A stretch of 64,000 nucleotides of DNA from Streptomyces ficellus (GCF_009739905.1 NZ_CP034279.1:4836001-4900000); one strand, 5' to 3'; numbered from the stretch's first letter, positions 26,962 to 35,855 are shown. Translations and numbers: made by a program. Notes: generated by a model from the sequence alone, not told the origin.

Positions 26962-28026
26962 CTACTTCGTCAGGTTCGCCGGCGGCGTCAGCGGGGTGGC
27001 CGCCACCGACTGGGGCGAGGTGGTGGAGGCGTAGGCGGAGGGGGCGGCCATGCCGGCCGTCGGGTCGGCGGGCGTGTCCTCGGCCGGAACGGCCGGGAGA
27101 CCGCCCACGATGCGGATGCCGACCTCGTCGAAGGCCCGCTTGATGCGCCAGCGCAGCTCGCGCTCCACCCCGAGCGACTTGCCCGGCATCGTCTTGGCCG
27201 CGAGCCGGACGGTCATGGAGTCCAGCAGCACCTCGGTGAGGCCCAGGACCTCCACCGGGCCCCACAGGCGCTCGTTCCAGGGCTCCTCCTTGGCCAGGGA
27301 GTCCCCGACCTCCGCAATCACGGTGCGGACCCGGTCCAGGTCCTCCGTCGGGCGGACCGTCACGTCGACCGTCGCCGTCGACCAGCCCTGGCTGAGGTTG
27401 CCGATCCGCTTGATCTCGCCGTTGCGGACGTACCAGATCTCACCGTTGTCGCCGCGCAGCTTCGTCACCCGCAGCCCGACCTCGATCACCTCGCCGGAGG
27501 CGACGCCCGCGTCGACCGAGTCGCCGACCCCGTACTGGTCCTCAAGGATCATGAAAACGCCCGAGAGGAAGTCCGTGACCAGGTTCCGGGCGCCGAAACC
27601 GATGGCGACACCCGCGACACCGGCCGAGGCGAGCAGCGGCGCCAGGTTCACGTTGAACGCGCCGAGGACCATCAGCCCCGCGGTGCCCAGGATCAGGAAC
27701 GACGCGACCGAGCGCAGCACCGACCCGATGGCCTCCGAGCGCTGCCGGCGGCGCTCGGCGTTCACCAGCAGACCGCCCAGCGCGGAGCCCTCGACGGCCT
27801 GGGCGCTGCGGTTCATGCGCTCGATGAGCTTGGTCAGCGCCCTGCGGACGAGGTGGCGCAGCACGATCGCCACCACCAGGATCAGCAGGATGCGCAGACC
27901 GGTGCTCAGCCAGGTGGACCAGTTCTGTTCCACCCAGCCGGCGGCCTCACCGGCCTGCTTGGCGGCTTCGTCGAGCGACACCGGCCTGGGCGAAGGGTCG
28001 GCAGCCGGAACGGCGGACCTGAGCAC
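26962..28026 (-). CDS. MscS-family mechanosensitive ion channel
   Basis: The protein is 354 residues from a GTG at 28026, chosen because TGGAGG lies 8 bp upstream; a TTG at 28050 would add 8 residues but has no such site. Membrane helices are seen in LRILLILVVAIVLRHLV, SFLILGTAGLMVLGAF and the pore helix LASAGVAGVAIGFGARNLVTDFLSG, which carries the Gly/Ala packing pattern and the GARNLV turn of MscS TM3. The cytoplasmic beta domain follows (GDSVDAGVASGEVIEVGLRVT, then IWYVRNGEI). The channel opens on membrane tension to release solutes in hypo-osmotic shock. The C-terminal 40 residues are low-complexity. Confidence 0.9.
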   Translation of the reverse strand: MLRSAVPAADPSPRPVSLDEAAKQAGEAAGWVEQNWSTWLSTGLRILLILVVAIVLRHLVRRALTKLIERMNRSAQAVEGSALGGLLVNAERRRQRSEAIGSVLRSVASFLILGTAGLMVLGAFNVNLAPLLASAGVAGVAIGFGARNLVTDFLSGVFMILEDQYGVGDSVDAGVASGEVIEVGLRVTKLRGDNGEIWYVRNGEIKRIGNLSQGWSTATVDVTVRPTEDLDRVRTVIAEVGDSLAKEEPWNERLWGPVEVLGLTEVLLDSMTVRLAAKTMPGKSLGVERELRWRIKRAFDEVGIRIVGGLPAVPAEDTPADPTAGMAAPSAYASTTSPQSVAATPLTPPANLTK

Positions 28027-28260
28027 GGCGGGAACCTCCAGGATGGACAAGCGGACTAATTACATTAACGGGGCACTCGGAGGGGTTCGTTGCCATGTTC
28101 GAGGGAGAGCTGCGTCTCACCTGGGGATGATCAGGGTGTGGTCGAAAACACTTCGGGCCCGTTACCGGTACGTGGTGGCGCTTCGACCTGGCATGAGGAG
28201 AGACTGAGAGCAGATCGTCCCGGCGCGAGCCACGCGCCGCCGGCGTTATAGGAGGCATCC

Positions 28261-28794
28261 GTGCCGCATGTCCTGGTCCTCAACGCGTCGTACGAGCCCC
28301 TCGGCGTCGTACCGCTCCGCCGCGCGCTCGTCCTCGTCCTTGAGAACAAGGCCATCTGCCTCGAGGAATCCGGCGCCTTCATGCACAGCGCGACCCACGT
28401 CATCGCCGCACCCAGTGTGGTCCGCCTGAAGCGGTTCGTGCGGGTCCCCTACCGGGGGCCCGTTCCTCTGACCCGCAAGGCCCTCTTCGCCCGCGACGGC
28501 GGGCGCTGCATGTACTGCGGTGGCGTCGCAACCAGCGTCGACCACGTCGTGCCGCGAAGCCGCGGCGGGCAGCACGCCTGGGAGAACGTCGTGGCGGCCT
28601 GCCGCCGCTGCAACCACGTCAAGGCCGACCGGCACCTGAGGGAACTGGGCTGGCGGCTCCACCAGCAGCCCGCCCCGCCGACCGGCCTGGCCTGGCGCAT
28701 CATCGGCACCGGACACCGCGACCCGCGCTGGCTGCCGTACCTCCAGCCGTACGGCGCCGACGACGCCATGGCCCGCATCGACCGGGTCTCCTAG
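28261..28794 (+). CDS. HNH endonuclease family protein
   Basis: The 177-residue protein starts at GTG 28261 with AGGAGG 7 bp upstream. The HNH core is CMYCGGVATSVDHVVPRSRGGQHAWENVVAACRRCNHVKADR, with a structural zinc held by two CxxC pairs and catalytic His in VDHVVPR. The N-terminal half, MPHVLVLNASYEPLGVV, is typical of the widely conserved actinobacterial and cyanobacterial version found outside restriction loci, so it is probably housekeeping. It is divergent from mscS across about 230 bp. Confidence 0.92.
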   Translation: MPHVLVLNASYEPLGVVPLRRALVLVLENKAICLEESGAFMHSATHVIAAPSVVRLKRFVRVPYRGPVPLTRKALFARDGGRCMYCGGVATSVDHVVPRSRGGQHAWENVVAACRRCNHVKADRHLRELGWRLHQQPAPPTGLAWRIIGTGHRDPRWLPYLQPYGADDAMARIDRVS

Positions 28795-28797
28795 GGT

Positions 28798-28826
28798 CTC
28801 CTAGGACCCGGCCGGGGCCCTAGGAG
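28798..28826. terminator. hairpin overlapping the ends of converging genes
   Basis: CTCCTAGG (28798-28805) and CCTAGGAG (28819-28826) are perfect arms around a GC-rich loop that can extend the stem. It lies just past the HNH stop and inside the last codons of the glycosidase gene, so one element may serve both converging transcripts. Confidence 0.5.
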
Positions 28827-31770
28827 CCGCCAGGGGGGCGGTGACCGCGTACGCCTCGACCGTGAACAGGGAGTAGCCGTACTCCGTGGCCCGCGCGTCG
28901 CCCTGGACGCGGACGAAGCGGGTGCCCGGGGCGTCCATGCGGATCGCCTCGCGGCCCCCCTTGCCGTCCCGCACGGTCGCCGCCGTCCGCCACACCCGGC
29001 CGTCCGCCGACACCTGGACGCGGTACTTCGAGGCGTGCGCGTCCTGCCAGTGCAGGACGACCTGCCCCAGCCGGACCGGGCGCTCCAGCTCCAGCTGCCA
29101 CCAGGCGCCGTCCTCGGCCGGTGACGACCAGCGGGTCTCCGGGTCGCCGTCGATCGCGGCCGCGGCCGGGAAGTCGGCGGTCTCGTCCCCCGACGACGAC
29201 GCCCTGGCCGTACGGGCGAGGTCGGCGCCGCCCGACGGCGGGTACGCCCGGACCGTCAGCGTGCGCTCCTGGCCGCCGAAGGAGAGCGGCACCCGGTAGT
29301 CGCCCGACGGGGTGCCCGCCGGGACGGTGATGTCGACCGGGACGGTGGCGGCCGTGCCGCGCGGCACCGTCGTCTGCTTGGGGACGGTGACCTTCAGACC
29401 CTTCGGGGCCTTCGCGGTGAGCGTGCCGCGCACCTCACCGGGCCGCTGGGCGGCGAGCACCGCGTCCACCCGGCGCGGGGCCCCGCCGATCACGGCGTCG
29501 GTCTCGCTGCGCGGGAGGTCCAGGCGGGCCTGCGGCTCGTCCCCGAACCACGGGACCAGGGCCCGCACCCCGGGGGACCGCCCGGTCCAGGTGATCCGTA
29601 CGGCGTCGGCGGTCACGCCCCGCGCGGCGGCCTGCGTCCAGCCGCTCGCCGACAGGGCGCCCAGCCGCCGCCACCCCTGGCCGGGCACGTGCGCCTCGAC
29701 GGAGCCGCTCGCGGGGCGGTCCCCCGGCACCGTCATCGCGGTGACCGTGTCCAGTGGCCGCGCCCGGTCCAGGCGCACGCTGTACGAGCCGTTCTCGTGC
29801 GCCACGGTGCCGGCCCGGCGCGCCGCGCCCGTCCACCGCGCCGCCTCGTCGACGGCCCGCGTCAGGAACGGGTCCAGGACGCCCTCGCCGACCGTCGCCG
29901 GGCTCGCCGCCAGCTCCCTGCGCAGCGGCTCCAGCTCCAGGGACGCCCGCCAGGCGGCGGCCCCGTCGCCCCGGGACTGCGCCTGGAGCATGTCCACGGC
30001 CGCCTCCCCCGCCCGGCCGTAGCGCGCCAGCTGCTCCAGCCAGGGCCGCACCTCGTCGTCCAGCAGACCGTCCGCGGTGCCGGCCAGCCGCACGGGCGCC
30101 TCGCGCATCACGGTGAACGCCGCCCGCAGCTCCCGCGCCGCCCGGTCCCGGGCCGCCGGGTCGGCCGTCGTGCTGGCGCGGGTGCGCCAGAAGCCGGCCA
30201 GCAGCGGACGCAGATACGCCGACTCGGTGCGGCTGAGGATGGAGGAGGCGTCGTTGCCCGCGAGGGCGTGCAGCGCCTCACGGGCCCGCGGGTCGCCGCC
30301 GGCCAGGTCGGTCAGCGCGGCGTGCCAGGACTCGCCGGGCCGGTAGCCCTTGGGGTTCCAGGCGTAGTCGGCGGCGGTGAACACGGGGATCCGGGACGCG
30401 GTGGGCTGCTCCATCGCGTTGGCCAGCAGGGCGGCGGAACCGGCCGCCACGGCCGGCTCGCGGCCCATGTAGGGGCCCAGGAAGACGCGGTCCTGCGCGT
30501 AGTCGTTGACCGGGTAGTTGTCCATGGTGACCAGGGGGTGCCCGAACGCGTCCCGGGCGCCCGCGAGTTCCCGCCCGGTGATCGTGCGCGGGACGACCCC
30601 GACGCCCGTCCACGCCACCTGCACCCGGTCGTCCAGCTCGGCGGCGAGCGCCGTGCGGTACTCGGTGGCGCCGTCCTGGTAGTACTCCGTCGGCATCAGC
30701 GTCAGCGGCTCGGCGTCCGGGTACCGGCCGGCCAGGTGCCGCGCCAGTTCCGTGCCCACGCGCGCGTGGGCACGGGCCGCCGACGCCGGGCCCGAACCGA
30801 AGGTGTCCGCGTCCCTGGAGCAGTGCCACTCGTCGTAGGAGGCGTCCTGGAACTGCACCTGGAAGGCGCGCACGCCGAGCGCGTACATCGCGTCGACCTT
30901 GCGCTTGAGCGCCGTGAGGTCCTCGTCCGACGCCAGGCACATCGACTGGGCGGGCGTCACGGCCCAGGCGAGCGTCACGTGGTTGCGCCGGGCGCGCTCG
31001 GCCAGCTCCCGGAACTCGGCCCGCTGGGCGGCCGGGTACGGCTCGCGCCACTGCGTCTGGCGGTACGGGTCGTCGCCGGGGGCGTAGAGGTACCGGTTCT
31101 GCTTGGTGCGGCCCATGAAGTCGAGCTGCTCCAGCCGCTGGGCGTGGCTCCAGGGACGGCCGTAGAAACCTTCCGTCAGGCCCCGCACGGCGGTTCCGGG
31201 CCAGTCGCGCACCAGGACGCCGGGCACGGTGCGGCCGGCGGTCACCAGCTGGCGCAGCGTCTGGACGGCGTGGAACAGGCCGTCCGGGCCGACGCCGTCC
31301 ACGGCGATCGTGTCGCGGCCCTCGTGGCGGCCGGTGGCGATGCGGTAACCGCCCGAGGGCAGGTCGCCCCGCTCGGGCGCCCGCAGGGCGCGCAGGGCGC
31401 TGTGCGCGGCGGCGCCGCCCAGCAGCACGACCGGCCCGCGGCCCTCTCGTTCCCGGTACACCGTGCGCACCCCGGCGTCGCGCAGGACGCCCTCCAGCGC
31501 GGCCGCCGCGTACGGGTCGGCGCCCTCGCCGGTGAGGACCGTCACGTCGTCGCCGAGGGGTATCGCGGTGCCGGCGGCGCGCAGGGACTGCGGGCGCGGC
31601 CACACCGGCGGCAGGTCGGTGCCGTCCCGCTCCGGGACGGTCGTGGTGGGGGAGCCGGGGCCGCCCGGTGCGGCCAGCGCCCCGGGAGCGCCACCCAGCA
31701 GGCCGCCGATCACGGCGACGGCGACGGCCGTCGCGGTCCGCTTTCCGCGGCCGAAGCGCCCGAACTGCAC
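28801..31770 (-). CDS. secreted GH84-like beta-N-acetylglucosaminidase
   Basis: The 989-residue precursor starts at a GTG with GAGGGGAGA upstream. Order of parts: signal peptide (1-33), an N-terminal GH20b-like domain (IPLGDDVTVLTGEG to RIATGRHEGRDTIAVDG), a GH84 catalytic barrel with GLTEGFYGRPWSHAQRLEQL, FMGRTKQNRYLYAPGDDPY and the QFQDASYDEWH strand (about 306-316), a helical region, a NEW3-like beta domain, and a C-terminal F5/8-type carbohydrate-binding domain (DETRWSSP, WWQLELE). It probably removes terminal N-acetylglucosamine outside the cell. Canonical GH84 enzymes have two adjacent Asp; here the first aligned position reads Gln308. Confidence 0.87.
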   Translation of the reverse strand: MQFGRFGRGKRTATAVAVAVIGGLLGGAPGALAAPGGPGSPTTTVPERDGTDLPPVWPRPQSLRAAGTAIPLGDDVTVLTGEGADPYAAAALEGVLRDAGVRTVYREREGRGPVVLLGGAAAHSALRALRAPERGDLPSGGYRIATGRHEGRDTIAVDGVGPDGLFHAVQTLRQLVTAGRTVPGVLVRDWPGTAVRGLTEGFYGRPWSHAQRLEQLDFMGRTKQNRYLYAPGDDPYRQTQWREPYPAAQRAEFRELAERARRNHVTLAWAVTPAQSMCLASDEDLTALKRKVDAMYALGVRAFQVQFQDASYDEWHCSRDADTFGSGPASAARAHARVGTELARHLAGRYPDAEPLTLMPTEYYQDGATEYRTALAAELDDRVQVAWTGVGVVPRTITGRELAGARDAFGHPLVTMDNYPVNDYAQDRVFLGPYMGREPAVAAGSAALLANAMEQPTASRIPVFTAADYAWNPKGYRPGESWHAALTDLAGGDPRAREALHALAGNDASSILSRTESAYLRPLLAGFWRTRASTTADPAARDRAARELRAAFTVMREAPVRLAGTADGLLDDEVRPWLEQLARYGRAGEAAVDMLQAQSRGDGAAAWRASLELEPLRRELAASPATVGEGVLDPFLTRAVDEAARWTGAARRAGTVAHENGSYSVRLDRARPLDTVTAMTVPGDRPASGSVEAHVPGQGWRRLGALSASGWTQAAARGVTADAVRITWTGRSPGVRALVPWFGDEPQARLDLPRSETDAVIGGAPRRVDAVLAAQRPGEVRGTLTAKAPKGLKVTVPKQTTVPRGTAATVPVDITVPAGTPSGDYRVPLSFGGQERTLTVRAYPPSGGADLARTARASSSGDETADFPAAAAIDGDPETRWSSPAEDGAWWQLELERPVRLGQVVLHWQDAHASKYRVQVSADGRVWRTAATVRDGKGGREAIRMDAPGTRFVRVQGDARATEYGYSLFTVEAYAVTAPLAAPRAPAGS

Positions 31771-31822
31771 GCGCGTCTCCCCTCGTCTTTCGTTGTTCTG
31801 CGAGTAGCTTGGCCGGAGGCCG

Positions 31823-31842
31823 GACCGGTGGCTGAACCGGTC
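31823..31842. promoter_or_regulatory. inverted repeat between glycosidase and small repeat gene
   Basis: GACCGGT (31823-31829) and ACCGGTC (31836-31842) are perfect 7-bp arms around 6 bp, located 53 bp upstream of the GH84 gene start and in the 269-bp divergent intergenic region. This could be an operator for either direction. No regulator is identified. Confidence 0.4.
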
Positions 31843-32039
31843 GGTTTCGAGCCCACCACCGACTCGCCGAAGGTGTCAATGTGCGTGGCCGTTGTGTCGT
31901 ATTTGCCTACCGGGGCGCGGGGTGCGGTCCAACTCCCGCCACCGGAAAGCCATGTGACGGACGCCACTTCGGGCGGATGTGTGGGCGCGTGCTGGGTAGG
32001 GCTGCTGTGTCCCACCGTCACCCGCACAAGGAGGCCACC

Positions 32040-32345
32040 GTGGCCGCTTCCGCCCAGCTCCTGCTCTCCGCCCTCTCCAAACAGGTCCCGGGCCCCGCAC
32101 CCGCCCTCGACCGACCGGTCAGCGGGTACGGCCCGGGATTCTGCCCCCTCACCGGCCTGCCCGAGGCCGGCGCCCCGCTGACCGGCGAACCCCCGCTCGC
32201 CGACGCCACCCCCCTCACCAGCGAACCCCCGCTCCCCGACGCCACCCCCCTCACCAGCGAACCCGCCCTCACCGACTTCACCCCCCTCACCAGCGAGCCG
32301 ACCGCGTACCACACGGCCGGCGGACCGGAGTCCCCAGGAGCCTGA
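32040..32345 (+). CDS. small protein with 12-residue tandem repeats, coupled to malQ
   Basis: The 101-residue protein starts at GTG 32040 with a perfect AAGGAGG 6 bp upstream, and its TGA abuts the malQ ATG. The first 34 residues look like a helical leader (ASAQLLLSALSKQ) followed by a Pro/Gly turn region; one Cys is present (FCPLTGLP). From residue 45 comes a 12-residue unit of the form xTPLTSEPxLxD, repeated nearly four times, with a fifth PLTG copy before it. There is no signal peptide or membrane segment. Third positions are strongly GC. The function is unknown; the leader-plus-repeats shape resembles multi-core peptide precursors, but no modifying enzyme is adjacent. Confidence 0.65.
   Translation: MAASAQLLLSALSKQVPGPAPALDRPVSGYGPGFCPLTGLPEAGAPLTGEPPLADATPLTSEPPLPDATPLTSEPALTDFTPLTSEPTAYHTAGGPESPGA
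32172..32312 (+). repeat. 36-bp tandem repeats inside the small gene
   Basis: Four near-identical 36-bp units encode APLTGEPPLAD, ATPLTSEPPLPD, ATPLTSEPALTD and FTPLTSEPTAYH. The invariant core PLT(S/G)EP is kept at the amino-acid level while several third bases differ, which points to selection on the peptide rather than very recent duplication. Confidence 0.8.
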
Positions 32346-34454
32346 ATGACCCTTGCCCGGCTCGCCGCGCTGCACGGTGTCGCCACCGCGTACTCCCCGT
32401 CCGCGGGCGTCACCGTCCCGGTCCCCGACGCCACGGTGGTGGAGGTCCTCGCCGCCCTGAACGTCGACGCCGCCACGCCCGGGGCGCTGCGCGCGTCCCT
32501 GGCCGCCACCGAGGCGGCCAGGGACGCCCGGCTCCTCCCGGCGACCCTGGTTTTGTGGCAGGACGACCCGGACGCCGGGGCACCGCCCGGCCGGCCGGCC
32601 GAGCTGCCCCGCCCCCTCGCGACGCTCCCGCCGGGCACCGAGCTGCGGATCACCACGGAGAACGGCGACGAGATCTCCGGCACGCCCCGCTGGGCACGGC
32701 TGCCGCTGGGCGTGCACACGCTCCGCGCCCGGGCGCGCGACGGCCGCACGGGGCACAGCACGCTCGTCGTGGCCCCCGCGCGCGTGCCGCAGCCCGCCGG
32801 GCACGGGTACGGCGTGCTGGTCCAGCTGTACTCGCTGCTGTCCACGCGGTCCTGGGGCATGGGCGACCTCGGTGACCTGCGCGAGCTGGCCGACTGGGCG
32901 GGCCGCGACCTGGGAGCCGGGTTCGTGCAGGTCAACCCGTTGCACGCGGCCGTGCCGGGGACGCCCACCGACCCCTCCCCGTACCGCCCCTCCTCACGGC
33001 GCTTCCCCGACCCGGTGCACCTGCGGATCGAGGACGTCCCCGAGTACGCGTACGCGCGCGGTGAGGACCGGGCCGAGCTGGACGCGCTCGTCGCGCGCGC
33101 GGGCGAGCTGCGCGAAGGGGTGCTGCGCAAGGGCGAGCTGATCGACCGCGACGCGGTGTGGGTGCTGAAGCGGCAGGCGCTGGAGCTGCTGTGGCGGGTG
33201 CCGCTCGGGCCCGGACGGCAGGCCGCCCTGCGCGCGTTCCGCGCCGAGCACGGCCAGGCGCTGCTCGACCACGCCACCTGGTGCGCGTTCGCCGAGCGGT
33301 ACGGCGCCGACCGGCGGCAGTGGCCCGAAGGGCTGCGCGACCCCCGTTCGGCCGCCACCGCCCGCGAGCGGGACGCGCTGGCCGACCGGGTCGACCTGCA
33401 CTGCCGGCTCGCCTGGCTCACCGACGAGCAGCTCGGCGCCGCCGCGCGGGCCGCCCGGGAGGCGGGCATGTCCGTCGGGATCGTCCACGACCTGGCGGTC
33501 GGCGTCCACCCCGACGGCGCCGACGCGTGGGCGCAGGGGGACGCGTTCGCCACCGGGATGTCGGTCGGCGCCCCGCCGGACGCGTTCAACGCCCGCGGCC
33601 AGGACTGGGGCCTGCCGCCGTGGCGCCCCGACGCGCTGGCCGACTCCGGCTACGCCCCCTACCGGGACCTGCTGCGCGGCCTGCTGCGGCACGCGGGCGC
33701 CCTGCGCATCGACCACGTCATGGGCCTGTTCCGGCTCTGGTGGGTGCCCGAGGGCCGCCCCCCGACGGAGGGCACCTACGTCCGGTACGACGCCGACGCC
33801 ATGCTCGCGATCCTCGCGCTGGAGGCCCACCGCGCGGGCGCCGTCGTGATCGGCGAGGACCTCGGCACCGTTGAACCCGGCGTACGGGAGAACCTCCAGC
33901 GGCGCGGTGTCCTCGGCACGTCCGTGCTGTGGTTCGAGCGGGACTGGGAGGGCGACCGGCGGCCGCTGGCGCCCGGCACCTGGCGGTCCGACTGCGTCGC
34001 CACCGCCACCACGCACGACCTGCCGTCCACCGCCGCCCGGCTCACCGGCGAGCACGTCGGACTGCGCCACCGGCTCGGACTGCTCACCCGCCCCCTGGAC
34101 GAGGAGCGCGCCGAGGACACCGAGGAGGTCGCCGAGTGGCTGGCGTACCTGAGGGAGCTCGGCCTGCTGGAGGAGGGGCCGCGCGACGAGGAGGCGGAGA
34201 TCCGCGCGGTCTACCGGTTCCTGCGCCGCACCCCCGCCCGGATGACCGGCGTCTGGCTGCCGGACGCGGTCGGCGACCGCCGCCCGCAGAACCTGCCCGG
34301 CACCTGGGACCAGTACCCGAACTGGCGCCTTCCGGTCGCCGACGCCGAGGGGCGCCCCGTCACCCTGGAGGAGCTGGCCGTCTCACCCCGCCTGCACGCC
34401 CTGATGGACGTCCTGCGGCCGTCCACGGCACCCCCGGACGCGCGCGGCGTCTAG
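32346..34454 (+). CDS. malQ: 4-alpha-glucanotransferase (amylomaltase)
   Basis: The 702-residue GH77 enzyme carries DPSPYRPSSRRFPDP (substrate loop), the nucleophile region LRIDHVMGLFRLWW, the acid/base region VVIGEDLGTVEPGV and the TATTHDLPSTAARLTG segment with the third catalytic Asp. An N-terminal 150-residue extension is typical of bacterial MalQ forms of about 700 residues. It moves glucan segments between maltodextrins and releases glucose in glycogen and maltose metabolism. Its ATG directly follows the stop of the small repeat gene, so translation is coupled. Confidence 0.95.
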   Translation: MTLARLAALHGVATAYSPSAGVTVPVPDATVVEVLAALNVDAATPGALRASLAATEAARDARLLPATLVLWQDDPDAGAPPGRPAELPRPLATLPPGTELRITTENGDEISGTPRWARLPLGVHTLRARARDGRTGHSTLVVAPARVPQPAGHGYGVLVQLYSLLSTRSWGMGDLGDLRELADWAGRDLGAGFVQVNPLHAAVPGTPTDPSPYRPSSRRFPDPVHLRIEDVPEYAYARGEDRAELDALVARAGELREGVLRKGELIDRDAVWVLKRQALELLWRVPLGPGRQAALRAFRAEHGQALLDHATWCAFAERYGADRRQWPEGLRDPRSAATARERDALADRVDLHCRLAWLTDEQLGAAARAAREAGMSVGIVHDLAVGVHPDGADAWAQGDAFATGMSVGAPPDAFNARGQDWGLPPWRPDALADSGYAPYRDLLRGLLRHAGALRIDHVMGLFRLWWVPEGRPPTEGTYVRYDADAMLAILALEAHRAGAVVIGEDLGTVEPGVRENLQRRGVLGTSVLWFERDWEGDRRPLAPGTWRSDCVATATTHDLPSTAARLTGEHVGLRHRLGLLTRPLDEERAEDTEEVAEWLAYLRELGLLEEGPRDEEAEIRAVYRFLRRTPARMTGVWLPDAVGDRRPQNLPGTWDQYPNWRLPVADAEGRPVTLEELAVSPRLHALMDVLRPSTAPPDARGV

Positions 34455-34462
34455 GCGTTCGC

Positions 34463-34468
34463 TAGCGT
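34463..34468 (+). promoter_or_regulatory. -10 element for a leaderless transcript
   Basis: TAGCGT lies 7 nt before the GTG at 34476 and no ribosome-binding site is present. This spacing puts the transcription start on the start codon, a common Streptomyces pattern. Confidence 0.5.
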
Positions 34469-34475
34469 TTGCACC

Positions 34476-34703
34476 GTGGACAAGAAGAACGCCCTGCGCA
34501 CCGGCGCCGTCGCGACCGGTACGACGCTGATGATGCTGCTCATGTCGTCCCCCGCGCTCGCGCTCACCCGCGACGACGGTGACGACCCGGGTTCCGGCCT
34601 GAGCGTCGCCGAGACCCTCGGCCTGTACGTGGCCGCCCCGATCGTGCTCTTCCTGGTCATCGCCGGGCTGGTCATGGTCCTCGACAAGTCCAAGAAGGCC
34701 TGA
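34476..34703 (+). CDS. small membrane protein with signal peptide and one helix
   Basis: The 75-residue protein has a positively charged N-terminus (MDKKNALR), a hydrophobic signal segment ending SSPALALT, a short acidic stretch (RDDGDDPGS) and a single membrane helix (LYVAAPIVLFLVIAGLVMVL) with a KSKKA cytoplasmic tail. The mature form would expose about 20 residues outside. It is followed by about 190 bp without a gene. Function unknown; such proteins are conserved next to malQ in Streptomyces as far as remembered. Confidence 0.75.
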   Translation: MDKKNALRTGAVATGTTLMMLLMSSPALALTRDDGDDPGSGLSVAETLGLYVAAPIVLFLVIAGLVMVLDKSKKA

Positions 34704-34783
34704 CTCTCCCGAGCCCCGCTCGCGGACCCCGCCCGGGTGGTACCCCGTACCGCCCGGGCTGTTGGCGTTCCCTGCGAACAATG

Positions 34784-34798
34784 TTCAGTTCAACTGAA
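34784..34798. promoter_or_regulatory. perfect palindrome upstream of EamA gene
   Basis: TTCAGTTCAACTGAA is a perfect 15-bp dyad centred on one C, 98-112 bp upstream of the transporter start, in a locally AT-rich stretch. It contains a T-N11-A arrangement as used by LysR regulators, and a LysR gene follows the transporter, so it is a candidate site for that protein. Confidence 0.55.
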
Positions 34799-34895
34799 TC
34801 AATTGGTCAAAAACCTTCGATGGACCTAAGAGGAGTGTCGGTGCGACGGTAGTGCCTCGTTCACCATCCCCGCGGGGAGAGAGGCAAGGGAAACC

Positions 34896-35828
34896 GTGGC
34901 AGTCCTGGACCAGCGCGTCCGCACCGGCGGGTCGACCAGCACGAGGAGGGCGACCGCCCGAGCCTCCGGCGCCGGGCTCCTCCTCGCCGCCCTCGCCACG
35001 GTCGTCTGGTCGGGCAGCTTCGTGACCTCCCGCGCCCTGCACGACTCCGTCCCGCCCGTCCAGGCCGCCTTCTGGCGCTGGATCGTCGCCATCGCGGCCG
35101 TCGCGCCCTTCGCCGCCCGCGAGGCGTGGCGGCAGCGCGCCCTGATCCGCCGTCACCTCGGCTTCCTCGTGCTCGCCTCGCTGCTCGGCGTCACCGTCTA
35201 CAACACCCTCGTCAACCAGGCCGGCCTGACCACCTCGGCGGGCACCATGGGCATGGTCATGGCCGCCTCGCCGGTCCTGATGGCGGTGTACGAGAGGCTC
35301 GGCGGCGCCCGGCTCGGCCCCCGCCGCGTCACCGGCATGCTGATCGCCTGCGCCGGTGTGCTGCTCCTGGTCGGCAAGGGCTCCCTGGTGCCCGACCTGT
35401 CCGCCGGTGACCTGTGGATCGTGGCCGCCGCCGGCTGCTTCGCCTCCTACAGCGCGCTGCTGAGGCGGCGCCCGGCCGGTCTCGGGGGGCCCGCGTTCCT
35501 CTTCGCCACGTTCGTGCTCGGCGCCCTGATGCTGCTGCCGGTGTACGCGATCAGCCTCGCCGTCCAGGGCGGCTTCACGCCCACGCCCGGCACGGTCGGC
35601 CCGCTGGTGTACGTCGGCGTCTTCTCCTCCGCCGTGGCCTTCTTCGCCTGGAACAAGGCGATCGCGCTGATCGGCGCCGCCCGCGCGGGAGTCGTGTACT
35701 ACCTCCAGCCGGTGTGCGTGGCGCTGCTGTCCTGGGCGCTGATCGGGGAGGCGATGGGCCCGCTGCAGTTCCTGTGCATGGCGCTGATCCTGGGCGGGGT
35801 GGTCCTGGGGACGTCCCGGGGCAGGTGA
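34896..35828 (+). CDS. EamA/DMT-family exporter
   Basis: The 310-residue protein has about ten membrane helices in two EamA repeats, beginning LLLAALATVVWSGSFVTSRALHDSVPP and ending with YYLQPVCVALLSWALIGEAMGPLQFLCMALILGGVVLG, the typical second-repeat signature. It starts at GTG 34896 after AAGGGAA. DMT members export amino acids or other metabolites. The LysR regulator follows on the same strand 27 bp later. The substrate is not determined by sequence. Confidence 0.9.
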   Translation: MAVLDQRVRTGGSTSTRRATARASGAGLLLAALATVVWSGSFVTSRALHDSVPPVQAAFWRWIVAIAAVAPFAAREAWRQRALIRRHLGFLVLASLLGVTVYNTLVNQAGLTTSAGTMGMVMAASPVLMAVYERLGGARLGPRRVTGMLIACAGVLLLVGKGSLVPDLSAGDLWIVAAAGCFASYSALLRRRPAGLGGPAFLFATFVLGALMLLPVYAISLAVQGGFTPTPGTVGPLVYVGVFSSAVAFFAWNKAIALIGAARAGVVYYLQPVCVALLSWALIGEAMGPLQFLCMALILGGVVLGTSRGR

Positions 35829-35842
35829 GGCGCGGCCATGGG

Positions 35843-35848
35843 TAGGTT
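35843..35848 (+). promoter_or_regulatory. -10 element for leaderless LysR transcript
   Basis: TAGGTT ends 7 nt before the ATG at 35856, without a ribosome-binding site between. This suggests the regulator has its own leaderless promoter despite lying close behind the transporter. Confidence 0.55.
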
Positions 35849-35855
35849 GCGGGGC

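Noticed and set aside
31836..31870. tRNA T-arm-like sequence GGTTTCGAGCCC upstream of the small repeat gene
   Set aside because: The flanking bases do not make a T stem, and no D arm, anticodon arm or acceptor pairing could be folded around it.
32040..32345. CRISPR-like or mobile repeat array
   Set aside because: The 36-bp units are contiguous without spacers, keep a reading frame and encode a repeated peptide.
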